DNA of 64,000 nt from Drosophila pseudoobscura (Eukaryota; Arthropoda; Insecta; Diptera; Drosophilidae). The notes below the pieces were generated by a model, which was not told the DNA's origin, searched no databases, and worked only from the letters and a program-made list of their open reading frames with translations. The position numbers and the translations under genes are program-made. Below, in pieces: positions 14,701-28,400 of the stretch. The stretch is from NCBI RefSeq assembly GCF_009870125.1, contig NC_046679.1:18910001-18974000 (forward strand), in the 5' to 3' direction. The first letter of the stretch is position 1, and every line of letters starts with the position of its first letter.

Positions 14701-16157
14701 TTCCCAGGACCGTGGGGATCTAGAGGGTCAAACGTCATCAAAATCTCGACTTCGAAAATGAGGCCGATTTTTGGCAATTTTAATGATGTAACCATCATGA
14801 TTTTTTGCGAAAATCGTGAAAATATGGATGTCCCTTTTTCCGGTGGAAGTCGATTGGCAGGACTCGCCCGATCGCGAAATGACACGCCACGCCCAGATCG
14901 GCTGCCGTATCGCAGAGATATAGCATACAGAAGAAACCAGTATTTTAAAGATACGCAAATCCAAATCTTCGGTAGGCTATATCTCAGTCTAATAAGGCCA
15001 GATCGGTGTGGGACCTACTTCCCTTTTTGCAATGGCAGTCGATTGGCAGGACTCGCCCGATCACGAAAAGACATGCCGCTCTCCGATCGGCTGCCGTATT
15101 GCAGAGATATAGCATACAGAAGAAACCAGTATTTTAAAGATACGCAAATCCAAATCTTCGGTAGGCTATATCTCAGACTGAAAGGGCCAGATCGGTGTGG
15201 GAACTACTTTCCCAGGACCGTGGGGATCTAGAGGGTCAAACGTCATCAAAATCTCGACTTCGAAAATGAGGCCGATTTTTGACAATTTTAATGATGTAAC
15301 CATCATGATTTTTTGCGAAAATCGTGAAAATATGGATGTCCCTTTTTCCGGTGGAAGTCGATTGGCAGGACTCGCCCGATCACGAAAAGACATGCCGCTC
15401 TCCGATCGGCTGCCGTATTGCAGAGATATAGCATACAGAAGAAACCAGTATTTTAAAGATACGCAAATCCAAATCTTCGGTAGGCTATATCTCAGACTGA
15501 AAGGGCCAGATCGGTGTGGGAACTACTTTCCCAGGACCGTGGGGATCTAGAGGGTCAAACGTCATCAAAATCTCGACTTCGAAAATGAGGCCGATTTTTG
15601 ACAATTTTAATGATGTAACCATCATGATTTTTTGCGAAAATCGTGAAAATATGGATGTCCCTTTTTCCGGTGGAAGTCGATTGGCAGGACTCGCCCGATC
15701 ACGAAAAGACATGCCGCTCTCCGATCGGCTGCCGTATTGCAGAGATATAGCATACAGAAGAAACCAGTATTTTAAAGATACGCAAATCCAAATCTTCGGT
15801 AGGCTATATCTCAGTCTAATAAGGCCAGATCGGTGTAGGACCCACTCTCCCAGGACCGTGGGGATCCAGAGGGTCAAACGTCATCAAAATCTCCACCTAC
15901 GAACATGAGGCCGATTTTTGGCAATTTTAATGATGTAACCATCATGATTTTTTGCGAAAATCGTGAAAATATGGATGTCCCTTTTTCCGGTGGAAGTCGA
16001 TTGGCAGGACTCGCCCGATCGCGAAATGACACGCCACGCCCAGATCGGCTGCCGTATCGCAGAGATATAGCATACAGAAGAAACCAGTATTTTAAAGATA
16101 CGCAAATCCAAATCTTCGGTAGGCTATATCTCAGTCTAATAAGGCCAGATCGGTGTG
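11745..16157 (-). repeat. right outer tandem array (319-bp and 189-bp units)
   Basis: Inverted version of the left array, with about eleven 319-bp units and four 189-bp units. Equivalent points fall near 11766, 12085, 12404, 12912, 13420, 13739, 14058, 14566, 14885, 15393, 15712 and 16031; the 508-bp steps are one short plus one long unit. Two sub-variants alternate (gccgctctccgatc versus gccacgcccagatc). The array ends abruptly inside a unit at 16157. Confidence 0.9.
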
Positions 16158-16403
16158 GAATAGCAGCTTCAATTTCATTCTGACTGTTCAATATTCGAAT
16201 TCATTGATAAGTTAAAAGGCTTCACATACCTTTCGTGCCCTACAAATTACAAAGCGTAGTTATTTATTTAGTTTATTGGAAACTCAGAAATAAGTTAAAA
16301 ATAAATATTTTCTGGAGGTTCGTTCCAAAAGCTCCTGGTACACACCAAATTAAAAATTAATTAATTACTTATTTTTTTTTTAAATATTATATTAATATTA
16401 TAA
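16158..16403. promoter_or_regulatory. 3' UTR and likely poly(A) region of l(3)80Fg
   Basis: Short AT-rich spacer between the palindrome and the l(3)80Fg stop codon. On the minus strand AATAAA occurs at 16277-16272, about 130 bp after the stop, a plausible poly(A) signal. Cleavage just beyond it would leave about 100 bp before the first 319-bp unit. Confidence 0.5.
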
Positions 16404-19400
16404 TCATTTAGTAGGAAAATCTGGCCAATAATTTATATAATACTTATATGTTGTACCATCAAACAACCGTTCAAGCCAATTGTCAAGGCTGTCAAGTAAA
16501 TTATTTTCAAGGAGAACTTTTATTTCTGCATCTGATTCTTCAGAAAAACTTGTTCCTAGAAAGGTTCCGACTTCTGGATCTTCATTTATGTTAAGCAGCT
16601 GCTTGGTCATTTTTAACAGTCTCTGAAATTAAAAAAATTGTTTAATAATTTTATGCCATCAAATTGATTTGTTTCAAAAGAATAATAAAAAAAAACGATG
16701 TGTATTAGCTATTAACCTTTGCGACTCAATGACGATTTAAAATTCAGAGTCGTTAAAGCTTTTGGACATGGAAACCAAATGTTGTATACAGACTGTTGTA
16801 TATAAATGAAATTTCAGCGGCTCATAATTGGTCTATTGCCGAAAACATGGTGGACAGAATATCAATGCGACGCAACACACACCATTAAGTTCATTAAAGC
16901 AAAAAGCTATTAGTTTAACCTGCACGTCTTTATTCACCAAACGTAAAAATAATATTAACATAAGACTATATGATAAGTTAGATGGTAATCAATCAGAAAG
17001 AAGCGAGCTAATCAAACGTTCTAGTCCATTTAAAAATCAGACACAAGAAAACTCAAGGAATGACAAAATGGCCAGCGAAATGCCTTTTGGGTTAAAAAAT
17101 GGATCCGCTATTTATCAGAGATTTATTTCGGAGCGCTTGAAAGACTTTATTAGGAACAAAAGCATTTTAGTGTACATGGATGATATATTAGTAGCGACCA
17201 AAACAGTTGCAGAACACATGGATATATTAGAAAGACTATGCATTCGGTTTAGCGAGAAAAATTTAGAGATAAATCTAAACTCTTAAGAATGCGTTGGCAA
17301 ATCCTGCGGTATTAGCCATTTTTAGCCCAAATAGAGAGACGGAATTGCATACAGACGCAACTTCATACGGTTATGGCGCAATACTGATGCATAGACAAGA
17401 TGATGGGAAGATGCTCCCTGTGTCCTATTATTCCGGCAAAACCACAGAAACAGAATCACGTTATCATAGTTTCGAACTAGAGACATTGGCTATAATTTAT
17501 GCATTGAGGCGTTTTAGAGCATATTTGGAGCATAGGTCCTTCAAAATTATCACGGATTGGAAATCATTGATAGTTGGGGTAGTAGGTGCAACGCCAGAAG
17601 ATGTTGATTTGATATGTCAAACAGAACAGATGCGAGATAAGGAAGTAGTTAGGGTTCGAAAAATGCTAGAGGATGGAATTGAAGTAGATTTTGAAATGGT
17701 AGATGGTATTGTTTACAAGAGGAGTTGGAAAACAAACTATGTCTCTATGTACCAATGTGTATGGAATTCGCGGCACACAATCACCGGTCGCTACCATCGC
17801 GAGCCTTTATCGATTCGCTTACATTTCTGATCAAAATATGACTGACCCACAGAATGCTCGCGTGCAGAAGTCACCTACATTCAGCGTTCTCTGTCTATTT
17901 AGAATTGGTGAAGGACCCAACAACTGCAGCTTTTTAAATGCAATAGGAATGAGTTGGTGGACGTTCGGCGGGTATTTATAAGTGAGAAATCGTGCAGACG
18001 TTCATTATTATTGCATCAACAACTGTTTCGATTGGCTATTCATACCGCCTCACTTGCCCCATTTTGGAGGTTTATGGGAGCCAGCAGTGAACACCGACAA
18101 ACAGCGTTTTTATCGCTTCGTAGGATCGACGAACTGCTGCCAAATCAGGCTACAATAAACTCTTGTCCTCTTGGCTCTTGACCTTGGCGTCCTTACGCCA
18201 TTTTTAATTTTGTCGTCCGCGGATGGAGTTTTCCGAGGTAGATATTAAGGTTCTAAACTTCAATCGACCAGATCACTGGCAACGAGTCACCTATGTCCAG
18301 CAGATCAATTGAAAGCGTTTGAGTGAGGTGTACTTGACTCTCGTCCGACAACGTGCCAAATGGCGAACTCCACAGCCCTCGATCCAAGTAAACGAGGTTA
18401 TCTGTGTGAAGGATACAAACATACAAACATACAGTCCTACACAGCAGGACAACAACTTCGCAAGCTCCAAAATTTTTAAAGAGTACCTTATAAAATAACC
18501 ATGTGTGTTGTTTAAAAGATTAATATTTCCCAAACTATAGCTTTAAGCCAGATTGAAACTTAAGACATTAATTTTCAACTTATTCATACAAAACAGATAT
18601 TCTGTATGCCAAAATAACATTTTATTTAAATCTATTAAAAAAGTCTGGAAAAATATAAATATATTTTTGCAGCTAGTACATACCTTTGTCCCACGAACTG
18701 ACTCAGGATGCTTGGCGTGATACATGCAAAAATATTTACGGTGTCCATTCAAAGCTATTACAGTTCCAACACAATTTCTTGGATTTACTTGCAATTTTTC
18801 ATTAGAACTCAATGATAAACGAAGAAGTTCTGTGTACCAAGGCAATCCCTTTTCAATAAGCATATGCCCAAATAATAAAGTTTTCGTTTTCCGATATGGC
18901 CATACAGCTTTATGAAAATGGGGTAGAAGCTTTTTCCGACTTTGAACATCTGTTATTAGCAATAAAGTTCGGCAACCGGGCTTAAGCAATCGAACCATTC
19001 CGTTATACTTTTCTGCTCTTAGTTCATATAGTTTCAGTTCCGGGGTTAGGTGATTCGGTTTTCGAGCTAGAGGAAAAAAAATAGAATTAATATATGTAGG
19101 CTATTCAAATTTCCTTTAAAGTGATGTGTGATATGTGTTTAGAAACCAGATTAACTAGTCTCGAATTTGAACTCATACGAAAGGTGTTTCAACTTGACCA
19201 AGATGAAACAGTATATTTAAACTTTTTTTTTTAATTGTTTCATACCTTTTATATAAAAGGTATTCTTTGAAGCCCCAAGTATTAGTGATGAAATTTTCGA
19301 CCCAAACCATGTATTGACATATGCAGATCGATATTAACTTTAATCTATATAGCATAGCCAGGTCCACCAGTAGAGTAAAATCCTACTATTGTTTGTTACT

Positions 19401-22400
19401 TGCACTGCGAATTGTGAATAGTTCCTCAATCCGACACCGTCTTGAACCGATCCCCCCGTGTTTTCAATCTGACTCCGTTTCGAATCGAGCTAATCAAACA
19501 GACTCGACTTGCTCTCGTCTCGTAGCATGAACTTCTGCTATCCCTTCTATTCTGTATTGCATTATATACCTTCCCCAACAATAATTCGTAATAAAATGAA
19601 CAATCTTAGAACTTTTATATAAAGAGCTCAGTAGCTCACCAGACATGTGATGTGATGAGTGATGCTGTTGCGATGTCTACAGCCATGTCTTTGACATTTG
19701 ACATTTTTCAATGACATGTTCCCGTTGCGCAAAAGCGTTGTGCCGCCTTTTTTGCATTTAGGTGTGCTTGGATGTCCAGAGTGTCTATTACATTATCTTG
19801 CCACCAAAATAAGAATCGACACAGTAGAGTTTGTCGCACAACCGAGATCCAGGGCATTAGAGCAGGTGAGAGGCCCCATGTGCTGCTGAGCTAGCAAGAA
19901 GATGCTAGTACAATGGTGGCCTTGTTCGCCCATTTCACTACATTGGGTCTCCAGGTCAGTCTGATGTCTAGCTCGGAAGTATTTGATTTGTGTTCTTGTC
20001 ATCACTCTTGTTATATACTCAAAGAGTATCGGGGCATATTAGTATTGTGTACATGTGTATTATATGTCTGCATGGCTCCATTTTAAACATAAGTTCAATA
20101 GAATGCTTCCGAATGGAATTTAATTGAGTGAGTGAGACGCACACAATGAATTGAGTTTATGTGAATGCGAGTGTGTGTTGGCTTGGCTTGTGTTGGAGCT
20201 CTGGGTGGAATAAATTTAGATTCCACTCGTTGTTTGTTGCAATGATTAGTGATCAGAGCACTTGCTTTTGAGCTAAACATAGCTTCTTCTAAATCTTTTG
20301 GCTAGTTATTTCCACCCACAACGATCGTTGCATTGCATTGTCGCAATGAATAGTTTGGCACTTCCCACATCTGCTTAAGAATCGACGCAGGGCGGCCAAG
20401 AATGCACCTGGGGTCAGGTCGCTTACCAGCTCCAGGTGCACTGCCTTTGTAGAAAAGCATCAGAAAACGGCGATGTATGTATGCCTTTTGCCTCGGATCG
20501 GATTTTGCCACAGTAGTCGACGCCTGCATTAAAAAATGGTCGTGCTGGTGTGACTCGTTATGCTGGAAGATTGCCCATGATCTGACATACGACGCCCCAA
20601 CGCCAGGAATCTTTTTGTTTCAGTTTTCCAAGATTCGCCCAGGGCTTTTAGTTTTTCCCCAGTTTTGTATTTTAATTAAAATATATTTCCTTCGTGCCGG
20701 GGGAGGAAACTGTGGACACCAAACAGATAAATATTTACAATGTGGTCAAAGCAAATACTGATATACACGTTCCATCGCAGTTCAGAGATGCCGTCTAATC
20801 AATGATTCAGGACTTTACTGAAAAGAAGCAGACTGCAGAGTGCCCGATCATTCGACATTCGCCAAGTCGAGTGGCCATCAGCGAAGCCGAAGTTGTCAAG
20901 CAGCAGATCGATTAATGGGCCAACGCTGTGATAATACGACGCACATCATCAAATTTCACCAGTCGTACTGTAATTGTCAAGAAAAAGGATGAGGGCAGCC
21001 GGGTCTGCGTGGACTATTGTCAGTTGAGCAAGATGGTCTTGAAAGATTGCTTTCCCGTTCCAATCGTTGAAGAGGTGCTGGAAAATGCGAAGGTGTTCAC
21101 CATCATGGACTAAGAAAATAGGTTTTTCCACGTTCTTGTGGAGGAAAGCAGCCAAAAATATACGGCGTTCATAACGAAGGAAGGCCTCTTTGAGTTCAAC
21201 CGTACGCCTTTCGGTTTTTGCTATTCGGCAGCAGTTTTCATCTGTTTTATAAGCTTTGTATTTTAAAACCTTATATGAAAAGAATGAAAAGATTCTTGAC
21301 CTGTACATGGACGATATCGTTATTCACGCTACCGCCGTTATACCGGCGACGAATGACTGGGAAAGCTAAAGAATGTTTTTAATGCAGCAGCTGAATACGG
21401 GCGAAAGATGAAGTGGAAGATCTGCAGTCGACCATTAAATTTTTGGGTCATCAAGTTGGAGCAGGTGAAATCAAGCCACACTCGCTTTCAATATGATCTC
21501 AATAACTTACTGCTGTGTAAGTTTATTACACATAAATGCCCGAAAGTGCAAAGTAAGTAAAGGATCCATTTATAGCAAAAATTCTGTATACGTCACTAGT
21601 TCGTCCGAATCAGTTCGTATAGAATCAGTCCCGAAAAACTTTTTTCCATTTTTCTCGCAGAGGCCTTAGATGGGATGCAAGTGTGAGACTGGCATTCCAT
21701 CCTAAGTTAGTGGTAGGAAAATGCTTGCTGTGATATTTATGCACAACTTGATCAGGGGTGACATAGACAGCCCTGATCTGTTGAGCCGCATAAACTTCAC
21801 GATTCCTATTAGATATAGTAGAAACTCTATACCATTGTCCGTTCCGTGTTTTAGATCGAATTATTCCTTGCCGGAACCGTTAGGGTTGTATGCTTGTATT
21901 ATAATTCCCTCTACCATATTATATTCTCCACTAATTCCCTTTCTCTTATTAAATTTCGAATAGTCACGTTTCATTCCCGTAATTAGTGGTTTTATTTGTA
22001 TTTTTATTTTGAATGAGAATTTTATTCTCCTAGTAAGTTAAGTTCGAATTTTCCTTGCATATTAGTCTAACAGCTATCTTTCCTGCATGTTCGGGTTCGG
22101 TTTGGCCACGCGGCGCGCGTCATGCGACATCGCCACTTGGTCAGTTGGGCGAGAGGAGTGCTGCGATTTGGTGCAGTAATTGCATCGATATCGTTATAGC
22201 CGTTATAGTTTTTGGTGGTGTTGAACATAGTGATTGGTTACTAGTATCGGCATTTTTTACCATAATGCTTGGGTGTAATTTATAATAATGTGTTACCCCG
22301 TCTTGTTACCGGGCTCCAAGACAGCCCACTTTAGAAATATTTGAGAATATGAATTACACTTTACGTAAAGAAATGAAACTGTAATTTTCATCCAGAATGG

Positions 22401-25400
22401 AAGATATTTAAATTAACCTAAAGTTCACTTACTTGTCACATCGGCAAGATGTCCCTGTGCCTTTAGGTGTTCCTCTTCAGCCCTAACGAAGTACATCAAT
22501 ATATATCCGACACCAAACATAAATCCAATGGTACCTAATAGCGAAAAGGCAGCGAAAAGGTGCTCGTCTTCTACATTTTCTGATAAATAATCAACCAAAT
22601 AAAGAAAGTGCGTTATCCATTTACTAAAAATTCCTTGAGAATGCTCGTCCAACAATTTCTGAAAATATTTAATTATTTTGCATCGCTTATGTGGAAAATA
22701 TTGAAATAAAATACAATACCTGAACAAAAGCTTCGTAGCTTAATGCTTCAGATGCCTTTAATAGCTTTTGTATTTTGTGAGTGAGTCCAGCTTTTGTTTT
22801 ATTTATTATACTTTCAGTTGGAATAGTAGAAACCAGTGTAGCATCCTGTTTTGCATCAAATACCCATTCGTATTTCATGCGCGTATTATCCCGACGCCAA
22901 ATAATAACGATTTGTGGATGGTCTTTGGCAAATGATCCTTTTGATAGAGCATTTATAAAATTTGGCTGTCTTTCCTGGAAGAGGTCCAGATATATTATTG
23001 GTTTGTTATGTATGCGAATTTAAATGTATTAATACGGAATGGAAAAAGCCGTCGCTAAATATAAATAACTTTTTTATAATATCAACCCTAAACACATCCA
23101 ATTATTTGTAGCATGAGGTTTGGGTTCTTTAAATCTTTTTATATCAATGCTTAATTTCGATTATAATTTTTATAGAAAATATTAAGAAATAAGATTTATT
23201 TGTTGAATTTATTAAAAAAAAAAATTGTATATATTAAAATTAATTTAAATGATAAAAAGAAAAAATAATTTGTATATATAAATTTTGATATAAAAATTAA
23301 GTCATAAAATGTATGTCCAATTTTTATTATAAAAATTATAAAAAAAGTACCCAGATCTTCCTTCAGAAGCATTGGAGAGAACATTTGTATTGGGATGAAA
23401 GACTACCCGCAGTTTGAGATCTCTCAGATTTAATTTCCTCGCGTGAGTCATCGTTCTAGTATGGCTATAGAGGTTTGCGTATTTTTTGATGCCAGCATAG
23501 AAGCATATGGCGCTTCCTAAGCAGGAATTAAGTGAAGCCCATTTGCTTGCGAAAATTATGCACATTTTAACGACCCAAAAAAATGACCGTCGAGCCAATG
23601 CATCCCCGCTTCAGCAAAACCTCGAGACTGAAAAGTTCTTTGTACACTTAGTTTTTGTTAATTCATCCTGTGCACATAAAAAACGAAAAATGTCTTGCAT
23701 CCGTAGCATGGACGACTTTCATAAGAAAATGGGTAAGGGTAAGGTATGGGTAAGGTGGTGGTCTTGGACTTTTACGCCACCTGGTGCGAGCCCTGCAAAG
23801 ACATGGACAAGAGCGTCAAGTCGATGGCCATCAAGTACTCCACAAAGAAGATGGTCATCAAAATCAATGTGGACCAATTCTTAGATCTGGTGGATCAATA
23901 CAAGATCAAGAGCATGCCCACTTTTATCTTCCTATAGGGAACGACGCGCCTTGCCCGCTTCAGCAGCGCCAATGAGCACAAACTGTTTAAAACTATGGAA
24001 AAGCTGACCAAGTAAATCCAGCCAATCAAGCCTCAGGCGGGAGAATGCAGGCTTGACCGCAAATTTAAACCTACTTTTATTTTACTGAATGTGCGTTATG
24101 TGTTTTGTAACCCTCGAAAGAGGGTAACCTCAATCTCACATGATGCGAAAATGCGAAAAGAAAAAGAGAATGTTGCCCTAAAACTATATTTAACAAAAAA
24201 GAAAAAAGGGAAAAGGAATCTTTACAGTTCAGTTTTACTGCTGGTCGGATTCATCAACAACATTATCTTGGATAAGGGATGGGCCAGCCAAATTTTAAGT
24301 TTTAGTGTCAAATTGAGTGGTATCAATTCAGGAGTTGACGCCAGCCCCATTCAATGGCTATGTTCCCACATCTTTAGGTCTTGATGATATAGTCTCGAGA
24401 TGCTGAACAAAATTATATGTCGTTTATGGAGTCGATAGGGAAGGTATATTTTGAACAGTTTTTATATGGGTACTAGGCTTATATAAAGAATTTACACCGA
24501 TAAAATAAATTGCGATTGTATTTTATACGTTACCTTAAACATATATGCAAATCGAACTCTCTCCACACTGTATCTACTGTGTAATGCAATTTCTCTCATT
24601 GCACCCCTTGCCACATTGTGTTCATCGGTGTTTTCAGTGATCAGAATTACGCACAAGCGTTTTCTAGGTCGGTTCCATTCAGCGGGGCATACACCTTGAA
24701 AGAAATTAAATACATATTTAAAAAAAAGCCAGCATTTTGTAACAAAAATTAAAGGATTAATAAGCGCATAGTCTTAGGAATAGCAGCTTACGCTCTCAAT
24801 ACATACACGCACAGACATGTAACAGTCTTACTGATTGTATAGCATTGCTTCACTCTTTTCTTGCTCTGAGTCAAAATTCTCGTCGAACGCTGAGCATCAC
24901 AGGCCAGTTGGAATTGCTGTTGAGCGACCAGCACGTTTGTGCTTGTAGAGTTTGACACCTTTTCTTAGCTAATGCCCACGCCATTTGACTTTGGACATTG
25001 AAAAAATCCAACAATAAACTCCTAAATAAAATGTCACAACGGAAAAATCGTATTTTTAAATGTGGAGTCAGAGTTGCCGACAATAGGTTTGCATTTGAAT
25101 AATCAAATGCTCTATTCACTTACTATCGAGTACTCGTATAAGGACATTTCATTTCACTCTCGCTTGCAATCCAAACTCAACAACTTTCAGTAATGGTGTT
25201 GTGCAAATTTGTTACGCCTTAATGCCTCGAAATATAAAATAATGACATTTAATCGTGCCAGCCCCTTGTTGGCTCCTTAAACAATGCGCTTTCTTTTAGA
25301 CCCCAAATTACAGTTTTCTGTACACATTTCTACCATGGGAAATATGACCCTGGGCATGCTTTGTTTTATAAAGAGGTGGTCAAAGGAATTTAAAAACTCT

Positions 25401-28400
25401 CTATACCTCGCTTGTTCGTCCGATCTTAGAACACGGCTTCTGTATATGGTGCCCTCAGTACAAAGTACACCAGGACTGTATAGAATCAATCCAGAAAAAC
25501 TGTGTACCCTAACTGGGATGCAGGTGTGACAATGCCATCTTAATAGATTGCTATTGGTAAATCTCCCATCCATATTTAACCGTAGAAAAATTCTTTGTGT
25601 CGAGATAATTCATAATTTAGCTCTTCGGTTAACGCGTCGCGCGTCATGCGGTAAAAGGGCTGCGTTTTTGCCTGGGTATGATGGTGTCACACGATCCACT
25701 TGACGGTGCAGTCATTGCATAACCACTTGATGGTGCAGTCATGCATATCAACGTCCACATATTGAGTTTCCAATATTTAGTTGGCTTAGCAAACTTTCTT
25801 GTAATGAAACTTAGAAAGTTATCCGAGTTAATCGATAGCTTTGACTAATTTCTTGACTTCCTTGAAAAGGTATGTACCATACAATTCTGTGCCGACCTGC
25901 CTCCCGTTAAAACAACTATGATCATATGCATATGCCCATACATCGAACATTAACCCAAAAATTGTAATCTGGACGGCACTGACTGTTGTCAAAAATATTG
26001 GCGCGACAGAAGTCAACCACGACAGTCTTGCCATAAGCGAAGTCGAACCCGTCGTGAAGGGTTTCATCGGCCTGAGTTTGGAACGTCTCCAATTAGATTC
26101 CTACCACCGAAAGCAAATGCATGAATGTATTCAGTTTGGAGACTTATACGGGAATAAGAGGATTTTCCAGGAAGACAACGTAACAATGTATCCAGTCCAC
26201 ATGCAAATATTGTAGTGTCCAGCCGGACCAAACCCAAATTGAAGATCATTGTATTAAGCGAGAAGTAAGATAAAATTGGCCCTAGAACTCAGAAAAACTA
26301 GGCAAGCTCAACCAATAACCTAATTAGCCAAATAGTAATGAAAAATGGCAAATATATTTCAAAATTTATATTCATAATGTTTTTTTTTTATTGTAAGCCT
26401 ATTGTTGTCTAATCTATAACCTTAGGTTTTCAAAGCTGATTGCTACCAGCATTTATTACCTTTTAAGAACCAAAAAGTTACGCAAAAAAAAATGTTCACT
26501 CGACGTTAAACTCTTAAAACTAATAAGCATACAATATAAACAATACTTACTTTCTAGCATGTCTTGCGATGACAACCTTGGTAAAGATAAAAATTGATTT
26601 GGAGTGATCATATTAATCAATATTTGAGTTGAAATGTCTGGCAGGGAAATCCTGGCTATAGACCTTGTAGAATCTTCATTGAATATAAGGAGCGTGTCCA
26701 AGCTTGCATTTACTTGAAATCTATTGATGATATTCTCCGAGATCTTTTTAGTCAGGTCAACAAATCTGAAATTAAAAAGTGCACATATTAAATAACTTTA
26801 GACAGCGAAATATGTAGCAATAGCATACCAAGGAAGACTACAAACCACACTAGGTCTTATAAGATTTTCAAAACCACGGTATAGTGTAATAAAAATATAA
26901 TAGTTTAAAGTGTATATGATATGTGCAAGCCCAAGCGTACTTTCGAAATAAATTTCCGAGGGAGGGAGGGCTGCGTTTAGCCTGGGATTCGCGCGTAACA
27001 GCCTTCTGCTGGTTTCACACGGGCCACTTGACGGTGCAGTAACTGCATCGCCTCTTGAAAGATGCAGTCATTGCATGTCAACGTCCAAAGAATGAACCAC
27101 TGGACAGACTACAAAATCAGTCTGTCACTAATAAAAAGGAAACAAGGAAAGCAATAAGGGCCTCTTGGCAAAAATTTTGCTCGGAAATTCTCTCGAAAAC
27201 TAACCCCTCGGTAGGGTGTCTTAAAAGGAATGATGGTACGTGGACCAACTCCAGTGAGGAGTCCCTACACACTCTACTCGACACGCATTTCCCCGGGCGT
27301 ACAACCATCCAGCCTACACACTTCCAAACCACAAACGGTAAATTCGATCAATCACATCTTTTAAAAACGGAACATAATCTCTGGAGTAAACAGCTTCAAC
27401 CCGTTCAAATCGCCAGGCCCAGACCAGGTAATACCGGACCAACTTCAGAGGGCCGGGGATAGGGCAATCAACTGGCTACAAGGTATCTTCAGGAAGATAC
27501 TGGTTGTGGGTACAATCTCCCGAGCGTGGCTTAAGGCAAAGATAGTCTTCATTCCCAAAAAGCAGGGAAGCCTCGAACTCAACTGCAAAAGCCTTTAGAC
27601 TAATCAGCCTTCCTCCTCAAAACCTTTGAGAGACTCGTCGGGCTGCAACTTAGGACAACTATACACGCTCAGTTGCTGTCAGAAAGGAAAATCCACGGAA
27701 ACGGCTCTTCATGAAGTGACCTCAGCGGTAGAGAAATATCTGCATCTCAAAGCGTACTCACTACAGCCTTTCTCGACATTGAGGGAGCCATCAACAACGT
27801 CATACCGGGCGCCATTACAGAAGCCCTGACTGACCTGGGGGTGGACCGTCTTTTGGTGATGCTCATCGATCAATTGCTCATATGCAGGACGGTGACATCA
27901 TCGATGGGATCGTCAGCCAAGGTCTTTCAACAGGGGCACCCCGCAAGGTGGTGTCCTGTCTCCTCTTCTGTGTAACACAGCAGACAACATGATTCAATGT
28001 GACCTGGAAGGGGGGGCTGCAAGGTCGTGGACTATGCGGACGATGTTGCGGTAATCTTCTCGGGAAAATACCCCCAAACACTGTGCGATTTAATGACCGC
28101 AAAGCTAGCGCAACTGTCGGAATGGCGCGGACTGGGAGTAAATCCCTCGAAAACGGAACACGTATTATTCACAACTAAATACAAGGTGCCGGCCCTCAAC
28201 CCACCAATATTATATGGATGCAGGCTCTCCTTTAGCGACAGTGCCAGTTACTTAGGGTTGGTAACTGACAAAAAGCTTAACTGGATGCTGAATGTCAAAG
28301 ACAGAAGAAGGCAACGACTGCACTTTACACATGCAAAAACACTATTGGGCTAAGATGGGGTATGTCCCCAAGCATAGTCCAATGTATATATCTAGCTATA

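Larger units (their letters stand above)
5541..16157. repeat. giant palindrome / foldback structure (about 10.6 kb)
   Basis: The two arms are inverted copies: 5541-10440 and 10541-16157, axis near 10488 with an unpaired centre of about 100 nt. Corresponding points checked by eye include agatct at 10401 and 10570, the aagcccaaccacacc block at 10097 and 10865, the acgcgtgaggccac block at 9486 and 11480, and the unique junction 'atctgtaaaatactgttac' at 8969 with its mirror at 11708. Each arm has, from outside in, a 319/189-bp tandem array, a unique gene-like block, and a second tandem array. The arms differ by a few mismatches per 100 bp, by array copy number and by one deletion of about 270 bp in the right arm. 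No transposase ORF, no target-site duplication and no known transposon tip was found. It could be a non-autonomous foldback element of Galileo/FB style or a hairpin-RNA source locus. Confidence 0.9.

Noticed and set aside
5541..16157. CRISPR-like array of regular repeats
   Set aside because: Units are contiguous 319/189-bp tandem repeats without unique spacers, in an animal genome.
5541..16157. Assignment as a genuine Galileo or FB element
   Set aside because: I could not find a transposase fragment, terminal inverted tip or target-site duplication that would identify either; kept as an analogy only.
11765..16191. Equivalent open frames in the right array
   Set aside because: Same reason; they are the inverted copies of the left-array frames.
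18724..18915. 63-codon plus-strand frame
   Set aside because: Shadow of l(3)80Fg exon 9 on the opposite strand.
22781..23023. 80-codon plus-strand frame
   Set aside because: Shadow of l(3)80Fg exon 7.
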